The notes beneath the pieces were generated by a model. That model was not told the DNA's origin and did no database searches. It was given only the letters and a program-made list of their open reading frames with translations. A stretch of DNA of 64,000 nt, taken from Pycnococcus provasolii (taxonomy: Eukaryota; Chlorophyta; Pseudoscourfieldiophyceae; Pseudoscourfieldiales; Pycnococcaceae). Below, one piece after another: positions 38,378 to 45,789 of the stretch. How positions within the stretch are numbered: position 1 is the first letter of the stretch; every line of letters starts with the position of its first letter. The position numbers and the translations under genes are program-made. The stretch is from the NCBI GenBank assembly GCA_938743325.2, contig OW568893.1:476512-540511 (forward strand), read 5' to 3'.

Positions 38378-39472
38378 TTACATAGCTTTGTCCAATGTCC
38401 TCTCTCGGACGACGTGGTAGCGCGCTCTTGCCTCCAACTCGACTGTTTCTGGCAAGGTTGCCTCAGGGACTCCGACGTGCTCGAGCATGAAACTAGCAGC
38501 TGTCATACCCCAAGCGAGGCAATCTGCAGGGGACTGGCGATCGTGCATCGCGCTCACAAATGCTCCACAGCACGCGTTGCCACACCCCGTTTCATCAACC
38601 ACGTCGACATTTCCCACGGCAGGTGCGACGCAGACACCCCCGCGATGTGCGTAGACAGCACCGAGCTCACCTGCCCGCACAAGCGCATTCTCAAATCCGT
38701 GCTCGTCGCGCAGTCTCACCGCGGCTGATTTGGCGTCGACTGTTTCGTCGTCGCCCATCATCGCACGTGCCTCCACGAGATTGGGAGAAAGCACGTCCAC
38801 GGCACTGCTGAGCTTCGCAAGAGCTTGCGACGTAAGAGGTCCAGACGTCGGTTTGAAGGTCTCCACGGACACAAGTGCACCAGCCTCTCTAGCTCCCGCG
38901 AGCACGTCCCATGGCGGATGTTCGGCGTCAATCCCAAGATGCACGACATGAGCCGCCATCGTTTCCGCGCACCATGCTGGGCGCAGCATGGCAATTTGTC
39001 CGTCTCCATGTTGCGTGCGCCAGACTTGCGTTCGTTTGCCGTCGCATTCGCACACCTGCCACGCACGAGGTGTTGGCAGGTGTTCGTCGTACGCGATGGC
39101 TGCAAGGTCCACGCCCATTTCCCTTAGCCAGCTGAGACAGGCGTCTGGCAAGTCGTTTCCGACGCGTGCACATAGCGCGACGTTCGTTTGCTTGTCCGCG
39201 GCGTGTGCAAAGACTCGCGCCCCGAAGATGGTTTGCGGCCCTCCTCCTCCGAGTCGTTCCATGAACGTGGTTCCGTCGTGCCTGACGATGTCGTCGACGA
39301 TTATGCTGTACGCCAAGAGGTCCCAACATGTGGTCGTCCTATCATCAACATGGATAGCTGGCGTGAAAGCCTTTCCCCTCTCCCTATTGAGTGAGCGAGT
39401 GCGTGATTGTTTGTTTGAGCGAGGCGACGTGATCTGCTTCCGAGACGGTTTGGAGCCGGTGCGGTGCGCCAT
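38378..39472 (-). CDS. PfkB-family carbohydrate kinase, MAK32-like
   Basis: The ATG at 39472 (MAHRTGSKP) gives 364 residues. It follows the ribokinase fold: LLAYSIIVDDIVRHDG, GGGGPQTIFGARVFA, WLREMGVDLAAI, VDVLSPNLVEARAMMG and the C-terminal signature DETGCGNACCGAFVSAM. The signature normally reads DTTGAGDxFxGG with a catalytic Asp; here that position is Asn (GCGN). A G-x-G-N variant is what I recall for the MAK32-like branch, so the change may be ancestral rather than damage. Substrate is unknown and phosphotransfer is uncertain. Upstream in-frame residues lack support and the ATG sits 222 bp from the divergent beta-helix/TPR gene. Confidence 0.78.
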   Translation of the reverse strand: MAHRTGSKPSRKQITSPRSNKQSRTRSLNRERGKAFTPAIHVDDRTTTCWDLLAYSIIVDDIVRHDGTTFMERLGGGGPQTIFGARVFAHAADKQTNVALCARVGNDLPDACLSWLREMGVDLAAIAYDEHLPTPRAWQVCECDGKRTQVWRTQHGDGQIAMLRPAWCAETMAAHVVHLGIDAEHPPWDVLAGAREAGALVSVETFKPTSGPLTSQALAKLSSAVDVLSPNLVEARAMMGDDETVDAKSAAVRLRDEHGFENALVRAGELGAVYAHRGGVCVAPAVGNVDVVDETGCGNACCGAFVSAMHDRQSPADCLAWGMTAASFMLEHVGVPEATLPETVELEARARYHVVRERTLDKAM

Positions 39473-39693
39473 GACTGACGTTGCGCACGGTTCCCGACCT
39501 CCGAGGTGAAGGGGGTGGAGCTCGAGGGAGGGACACAGGGAGGGAGCTGTCACTGTCCCTTCCCGAACCCCTTTCCGCAATGCAACGATGATGATGATTT
39601 TCGGGGTTTGGCCAATGCGCATTATTCGGGGTTGGGTTCCCGCCTTCACTGCGATCCAACTTCCTCCATCTTCCCTTCCCGCTCCTCCCTGTC
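39473..39693. promoter_or_regulatory. Short divergent promoter (PfkB / beta-helix-TPR genes)
   Basis: TCGGGGTTTGGCC (39601-39613) and TTCGGGGTTGGG (39625-39636) lie 60-95 bp before the plus-strand ATG, and GGAGGGACACAGGGAGGG near 39530. One 221-bp spacer must serve both genes. Confidence 0.5.
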
Positions 39694-41031
39694 ATGGCGG
39701 ACCGGTCCTCCGCGTCGTACCACGCGAAATGGGACGTCGTCGCGGCGGACTGCGACGACGCGATCGAAGAGGAAGAGCGGCGCGAAACCGAGGCATCCAA
39801 CCGTGCGCTTGGCATAGACACGTCCGCTCCCAAATCGCAGCGGGAAGCTTCCGAGCGGGAGAAAAACACGGAGCTCAAGGCGGCGCGCCGTGCCCTCGAC
39901 GTGCAAGAAAAGGACAAGGAGGCGCGTACCGTTTACGTCGACGACGAGTCGTTTCAAAGTCGCGAAGTTGACCTCGACCGGGAAATGAAAGGAGCCGACG
40001 CCAACGCCAACGTGGAAAGCAAGAAGCCTGTGGTGGTGCACTTCAGAAGATGCACCGACGGCCAATATGTGATCCCAGCGCACCCGACGCGTGCTGTCAC
40101 AAAGGTGTTCATCGAAGGGTGCAAGAAGTGCACGTTCACGTTCCAGTGTCGCGTGCTGACTGCGTTCGCCGAGGTGTGGAAGTCGTCCGACATCGCTTGT
40201 ATCCACAGCCCGATGGGGAACGGTGATCAAGGGTCGGACGTTGCACTCAGCACGCTGAGCACGTACCAGCTCGACGACGTCAACACGCTGTCGCTCCGAT
40301 ATCCGTCGAGAGCGCACTTCCTGTCTGTCATTCACCACGACGCGACGAACCTCTCCATTTCGTTCGACGACGGAAGCGAAGGTCTCGAGTTTGAAGGTGA
40401 GCCGCCCGCGTCGAACGACGCCGATCAGACACAAATTGACGACGACGGCGCTGCGGCGCGGCCGTCGGCACCTGCAGCGCAGAGCCCGATCGATCCGAAC
40501 CGATATCACCAACTTCTGTCACGATTCGTGGACGGCCGTGCTCTCACCGAGCGCGTCGTGCGCACGGAGACGAGCGCTTACCCCACCACGACGCGCGAGA
40601 TGCAGGGTGCCGCAGCCCCGCCCTCGGCTGACGCAGCCTCCGCGGCGCGTGCGGCGGAGCAAAAGGCACGTGGGAATGAATGCTTCACAAGCATGGCATA
40701 CGCGCAGGCGGCTGTGTACTACACCGAGGCACTGACACTTGACCCGAGCCTATTCGCGTGCCTTTCCAACCGCGCGGCGTGCTGGCTCAAGCTCGGCACG
40801 CCGGAGAAGGCGATCGATGACGCTAAGGCGTGCGTGGCGCAAGATCCGACCAACACGAAGGCTTACTTTCGCATGGGATTGGGACATCACGCGCAAGGCG
40901 AGTATCGTGAGGCGGTTGAAGCCCTACTCCAGGCGGAGAAACACGCACCGTCATCAGGACCGATGAAGAAGCAGATTGACGAGGCGATCCGGATGGCACA
41001 GATGAAAGCTAGGAAGCAGACGAACGCGTGA
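39694..41031 (+). CDS. C-CAP/TBCC-like beta-helix domain fused to C-terminal TPRs
   Basis: 445 residues from ATG 39694. A charged helical N terminus (1-105) precedes a beta-rich region (~108-225; KPVVVHFRRCTDGQYVIP, RAVTKVFIEGCKKCTFTFQC, VLTAFAEVWKSSDIACI, VNTLSLRYP) with the repeating short strands of the C-CAP/cofactor-C right-handed helix. The C terminus (~315-435) has three TPR units: EQKARGNECFTSMAYAQAAVYY, LFACLSNRAACWLKLGTPEKA and KAYFRMGLGHHAQGEYREA. TPRs of this type bind Hsp90/Hsp70 tails, and C-CAP domains bind actin or tubulin-related proteins. A chaperone-linked cytoskeletal role is inferred from domains only. It converges with the next gene across 47 bp. Confidence 0.7.
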   Translation: MADRSSASYHAKWDVVAADCDDAIEEEERRETEASNRALGIDTSAPKSQREASEREKNTELKAARRALDVQEKDKEARTVYVDDESFQSREVDLDREMKGADANANVESKKPVVVHFRRCTDGQYVIPAHPTRAVTKVFIEGCKKCTFTFQCRVLTAFAEVWKSSDIACIHSPMGNGDQGSDVALSTLSTYQLDDVNTLSLRYPSRAHFLSVIHHDATNLSISFDDGSEGLEFEGEPPASNDADQTQIDDDGAAARPSAPAAQSPIDPNRYHQLLSRFVDGRALTERVVRTETSAYPTTTREMQGAAAPPSADAASAARAAEQKARGNECFTSMAYAQAAVYYTEALTLDPSLFACLSNRAACWLKLGTPEKAIDDAKACVAQDPTNTKAYFRMGLGHHAQGEYREAVEALLQAEKHAPSSGPMKKQIDEAIRMAQMKARKQTNA

Positions 41032-41078
41032 AAAAATCATGTAAACTTTGAATTCAATATAAAAGTACAATATTTTTA

Positions 41079-41362
41079 TCACACGAGACGAAGCACGCGC
41101 GCAGTTGCGCTCTCAGGATCAACCGTGAATCTCACGCCGAGCTTATACACTTCCCTTTCTTCAAAACTCATTTCGTTAGGTTCACGCACCACGATAAATT
41201 CGAGGAAGTTGTCCTTAAGCGCGTTTGCAACGTTGCTCCTCGCGCCTGAAGTTGTAGATGCCTCCTCGCGAGTGTCCTTCGTTTCGTAGTCTGGGATGAA
41301 CTGTAATCTGTAGCGTTCAACATCGACGTCATCGTATTCCTCGTCGTCCTCGTCATCGCCGC

Positions 41363-41396
<34 letters not shown>

Positions 41397-42578
41397 ATCG
41401 TCGTCATCGTCATCGTTATCATCGACGTCAACAACGTCGTAGTCATCTCTCATAGTTGAGTGATGACTACGACGACTGTCGAAGTCATCGACTGTTCGTT
41501 CGAATTCTCCGAAGTTGATATTGTACTGCGTTCTAGCTTCCTCTACACTTGCGTATCCTTCCCACACCTCGACACGCGCACGGCCGAACGATGCCGCTGG
41601 ATCCCACTTCCCACCAATAGCCATGACTGTGATGTCAACAAACGACTTGTTGAGCACACAGTGGATGGCTGAGCGGGCTTGCAAGATGCTGGGATCACAA
41701 TGATAAAAACGATAACCATAACGACCACCATGAACATATTCGTCGGGATCGTCGTAGGGTGAAGGCAATTTGAGCGAGTCAGGTTTTCCTCTCCCATTTT
41801 CACTGGAATGGTATTCCAGTTCTAAATCGTTGTAAGCAGCACGTGCCTCTCCAGGTGCGGTCCAATGCAAGGAAAGCTCAGCGCATGACACAAACTCGCC
41901 ACGTTCCGTGTATGCGTTCAAGAAAATTCGAACGCCTCTACCATGTCCGTCATCGACGCAAATATCTTGTAGAACGCGTGGCAGCGGAAAACCTCCTTGA
42001 CTCAGTGGACGGGCGATGCTCGTGTCAACCGACAGCTCGCACAAGTCGAGTGCGTGCACGCTGTCGTCCCACTCAGAGTTGGCGATGCGGTTGGCGACAT
42101 CCCTGAGCCATAGGTAAAATACGCGGTGCGGGTTGCGCTGCACGACTTGGCGCACTTCATCTTCGTCCGATGCGCACAGCAGCGTGTGCAACCAGAAGCC
42201 AGAAGTCTCGATTTCGTATGAGCAGACACTTCTTGTGTTCCAGACTACGTCCTGGACTGCTTTTTGAGGGACTGCTTTTTCGCCATCTAACAGTTCGCGA
42301 AGTCTTGCAAAGTGTATATCAACGATCTTTGCGATATTTCTCACGTGCGTTCGCTTCGCGTCGCGGAAGGCGCGACACGCGAGTGCGAAGTTGCGCAGCG
42401 AATTATTTTTGTAAGGAGTGATAGCAGCACGCCCTTTCTCTTCTTTCTTTCGCTGCACGTACGCGGGCAGACGCGCGACGAAGTCCGGCGGAAGCGCGTC
42501 CCAGCGCGCCGCAGTGCAGCTGCTCTCCGCCGCCGCCGCCGCCGCCGCCGCCGCGCCACTGCTCGCAGCGGCGTCCAT
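41079..42578 (-). CDS. F-box-like hypothetical protein with poly-Asp tract
   Basis: 499 residues from ATG 42578. Following a poly-Ala start, WDALPPDFVARLPAYV...NFALACRAFRDAKR resembles an F-box. Residues ~90-340 form an unrecognised domain rich in aromatic and acidic residues (GFWLHTLLCASDEDEVRQVVQRNPHRVFYLWLRDVA, YGYRFYHCDPSILQARSAIHC, FVDITVMAIGGKWDP). A 30-residue run of Asp/Gly (~385-410) is coded by a GAC/GAT trinucleotide repeat, followed by a conserved-looking C terminus (FLEFIVVREPNEMSFEEREVYKLGVRFTVD). If the F-box is real, the protein may be an SCF substrate receptor. No other family match is claimed. Confidence 0.6.
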
Positions 42579-42704
42579 TCGATTCTTTCCCCTCCAGAGA
42601 GTGCCGGAGATATGAGGGGGAGATTTGGGCGGGGTTGGTTCAAGTAGGGGTTTACGGACCTGGTTTACGGTTGCGACGCTTTACTACTCTTTATTAAATA
42701 CTCT

Positions 42705-44236
42705 CTAGAACGTCGGCTTGTGCGCTAACCCGTCTCTGTATGGGCGGTACAGGTAGTGCTGGCCGCTTGAACGACTGCCGACGAGCGTGTGGAACTCGGA
42801 CTCGTCGATGTGGCCGTCGCCGTCGCGGTCGAGGTGAGCGACGAGGCGCTGGATCGCCGCGAGGGGAACTTTCACCTTCAGCAGGTCGAGTGCGCGGCTC
42901 ACCTGATCTAAGCTCAGCTTACCAGAACCCGCGGTGTCAAGAACCTGGAATGCGCCACGCACGTCCGCCGGCACGACGCCGAGCGCCTGGAAACCAAGAC
43001 CGGCGCCGTCACCCATGCCCTTGTGCATGCGGCGTCGCGTCAGCTCGAGCGCAGCGCCGAGCTCGGGGTCCACGATCTCCTGCCTCGCTGCAATGAGGTC
43101 CCACGCGTGCTTCGCCTCCTCGAGGTGGCGGTGAGTGCGCATGAGCGAAGATCGCATCGGCGCGCGCTTTTCCAGAGGTGCCACCGTGCGTGTTGCGCCC
43201 GCGCCCGCGCCTGTTGGTGCCGTGTGCGTGATGAATGCATTCTGCGTCGCGCGATTGCCTCCAGCGGGCAGGCAGCTAGCAACGAACGTGCGAAAGTCGA
43301 CGCGTCCGATGCCCGTGCGGTCGATGCTCTGGTAAATCGTCTCCACCTCTTCGTCCGACAGCCCAAGCGGCTCGAGCGCGGCGCCGAACTCGAACTTGCT
43401 CAGCACACCGTCGCTGTTCGCATCCATGTCGGAGAACAGCTGGTAAAGAGCGCGCGTTCCGGCGGCGTCCGGGCGCCAGCGTCCTCTGACGTTCTCGCGC
43501 TTGTTCGCGTAGCCGATCCTCCGCCTGATGATGGAGGCGGCTGACATAATCGCCTCCTGTGGTGGTGGAGGGCTAGGGTTGGCGAGCTCTCTCGTGGACA
43601 GCGGCGCCGGTTGCGCACCAGGCTGCATTTCACGCCACGACCAAGGTGCTAAAGGTATGAGCGGCGAGTGTGCGCGCGGGACGGATGCGCCTCTGTGCGT
43701 TCGTGGCACGCCGCCGTACCTCGACCTCGGAGGCGGCGACGGCCACGGCGGTGCGCCGTGCCGGTCGGTGGGGGCCACCACACCTGGGCGTGGCCACAGC
43801 GTCGCGTTAAGCTTGTCCACAGGTTCCAAATTGAGGGTAAGACGCGACTTTATCGTAGGTATGTTTGTCGATGGCGTGCTTGCGTCGGCGCCTGACGTGG
43901 ACGTTCCCACGGGGTCTGGTGCGCGCCGCACGTCTCCCGTGCGCGGTCTCTGAGGTTCAGCAAGCTCTGCCGTTATTGCCAAGTGCAGTTCGCGCGCCGT
44001 CATGCCCACCTTTTCGCTGTACACGTTCGTTTGTTTTGGGAGGGTGTATGCGCGGTGAGTGTCCTGCGACAGTGGAGTTCTTTAAGAAGCACACAGCTTG
44101 CAACGTACCGTTTCTTCAGCCTTCTTCGCGCAAAGTCGCCGTCTTGCATCTCGGGCGTCTGCGGCCGCGACTGGAACGCGTGTCCGTGGTGGAACATGCG
44201 TTCGCAGCGCTGAAGCGTCATGGCGTCGAGCGCCAT
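42705..44236 (-). CDS. EF-hand calcium-binding protein, two exons
   Basis: Join exon 1 (44236-44109, ATG at 44236) to exon 2 (44016-42705) across a 92-bp intron (44108-44017; GTACGT donor, TACAG acceptor, phase 2). The spliced protein has 479 residues and starts MALDAMTLQRCERMFHHGHAF. The exon-2 frame alone has no ATG at its upstream end, which supports the splice. Calcium loops are visible in DMDANSDGVLSKFEF and DRDGDGHIDESEF; DRTGIGRVDFRTF and DTAGSGKLSLDQV are degenerate loops likely to have weak or no binding. Pro-rich linkers (~100-150) are unstructured. A ciliary or cytoskeletal calcium sensor is plausible but unproven. Confidence 0.75.
44017..44108 (-). other. Intron of EF-hand gene
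   Basis: On the minus strand the 92-bp intron begins GTACGT after AAACG and ends GTGTACAG. Removing it joins two frames in phase 2, turning split CG+C into Arg, and supplies an ATG the downstream exon lacks. Confidence 0.7.
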
Positions 44237-44622
44237 CGTGTCGTGTCGTGTCGTTCTTACCGTTGAAGGTGAGGTTAGAACGAATGTCAAAGGTTGGTAT
44301 GAACTATGAAGGTGACCGGTGCCGTTGGGGGAATAGTTCACGTTGTCAGGCGCCGACTTGTTGGTACATAAGAACTACGATCAACGATGCGTCTTCGCTG
44401 AAACGGGACAAACAGTCGGCGATCGCTTTTGACCGGTGGAATTTCCCCTCTGTCACCGACGGCCTCGCCAAGTACCTCTCTTCTGGCAACGCGCGGGCAG
44501 GAGGGGGGATACACGGCAGAGCGACAACTCATGGGCGCGGGGAGAGAAGAATGGTGGTTTTAACAAATGGATGGAGGTAAATTTGTTGGTAGTATGTATT
44601 TACAGGCTCCGTGTCAGCCGAC
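44237..44622. other. Intergenic between EF-hand promoter and uS9m 3' end
   Basis: 386 bp. No gene is seen. The plus-strand frame to 44580 has unbiased codons. CAGGCGCCGACTTGTTGGTACATAAG at ~44347 onward and a GTTTTAACAAATGG stretch near 44555 carry no recognisable signal. Confidence 0.4.
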
Positions 44623-45513
44623 TTAGCGTTTGCTCCACTGCTCCTTCTTGCGCGCCTTGCGCCGCCCAGCCACCTTGCTCTCCACGACGCGAGGGTCGCG
44701 CGTTAGCAGCTCCGCCTTCTTGAGCGTTCTCCGCGTGTCGGGTAGGAGCTCCGAGAGCGCTCGCGCCATTCCCAAGCGCATCGCCTGAGCCTGTCCCATA
44801 CGCCCGCCGCCGTGAACCTCAGCGCGTACGTGGAACGGGAAGGCGTTGCCCCCACTTGTCTCATCGAGCTGCGACAGAAGGCCAACCGCGCGAAGCGGCA
44901 GCATGATGTGGTACCTCGCTTCCAACTCGAGGAAGTAGTCGTCGAAGGGTATGCCGTTCACGGTCACGCTCGCGCCCACGCCGTCCGCGCTTACGAGGTG
45001 CGGCGGACTTGCACCTCCGCTCAGCGGTGGTGGCTTGAGTGCAACGTCCACCATCGCGCGTGCAGCTTTGCGTGCGCCAGCTGCGCGCACGTACCCCGTC
45101 TGTCCAAGCCACTTCGGGGGTTTTGTCCTGTTGGCGAGCAGATCGTTGGGGTTGATAGCGTCCGTGGTATTTTCCCCGCCCGCCACCGGCTGTGTTTCAC
45201 CGGCGTTTGTTGTCGTTGTTGCGCTGCGCCTTCCGTCTCGCGACAGCAGTTCCGTGAGCGGCGGGAGTCTCGCCTCTGCGTGGAAGAAGTGCAGTTCCCG
45301 AATCCACTCCGCGTACTCCTTTGGCGGCGGCCAGCTTTCTGCGACGCGCGCGGGGGGCGCCTGGTCCGCGTTGTACGACGACGTGGCGTGTTTGCGCGTG
45401 AGCGTGTGCGCGGTTGCGAGTTGTGCGTTGATCATGCCCGCGCCTACTCGCCCGCCCATGTGCTTGGAGGCGAAGAGCGCGAGTGCGCGAGCAGGAAGGA
45501 GAGGCGTCGCCAT
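44623..45513 (-). CDS. Mitochondrial ribosomal protein uS9
   Basis: ATG at 45513 (MATPLLPARAL) gives 296 residues: a mitochondrial-type presequence, a lineage-specific N-terminal extension (~30-165, containing PPKEYAEWIRELHFFHAEARLPPL as often seen in mitoribosomal S9), and the conserved uS9 domain (~185-296). Family motifs are VTVNGIPFDDYF, LLSQLDETSGG, VHGGGRMGQAQAMRLGMARAL, LKKAELLTRDPRVVESK and the terminal SKR that reaches the decoding site. The extension and presequence argue against the plastid or cytosolic paralogue. The start codon lies 276 bp from the divergent tandem-PstS gene, and AACCCTAACC/AAACCCTAAA at 45581-45603 sits within 90 bp of it. Confidence 0.88.
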   Translation of the reverse strand: MATPLLPARALALFASKHMGGRVGAGMINAQLATAHTLTRKHATSSYNADQAPPARVAESWPPPKEYAEWIRELHFFHAEARLPPLTELLSRDGRRSATTTTNAGETQPVAGGENTTDAINPNDLLANRTKPPKWLGQTGYVRAAGARKAARAMVDVALKPPPLSGGASPPHLVSADGVGASVTVNGIPFDDYFLELEARYHIMLPLRAVGLLSQLDETSGGNAFPFHVRAEVHGGGRMGQAQAMRLGMARALSELLPDTRRTLKKAELLTRDPRVVESKVAGRRKARKKEQWSKR

Positions 45514-45789
45514 TGGAGTTGCCCCTATCCTATGATAGTGCGGCGGGGGGAGCGAGAGGGGGAGGAGGAGGGAGGGGGAGGTAACCCTAACCGAAACCCT
45601 AAAAAGGAGGCGGAGGTTTCCCCGAATCAAACCCGAACGCGAGGCTGCTGCGAAGGGGAAGGGAAGGGAAGGGCCCATTCAGTTGTCACCTGTTGTCATA
45701 AAATGCCCGGCGGCTCACCACAAACAACCTAGCACTTACTCCTACCTCACCCTGCTGCCGTCACTTTTCCCCCTTTCTTTTTGGGTCAG
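45514..45789. promoter_or_regulatory. Divergent promoter (uS9m / tandem PstS) with telo-box-like motifs
   Basis: TAACCCTAACCGAAACCCTAAA at 45582-45603 holds two plant-type telo-box cores (AACCCTA and AAACCCTA), 70-90 bp from the uS9m start. G/A-rich runs (GAGGGGGAGG) flank it. The plus-strand gene begins ~190 bp on the other side. Confidence 0.5.
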
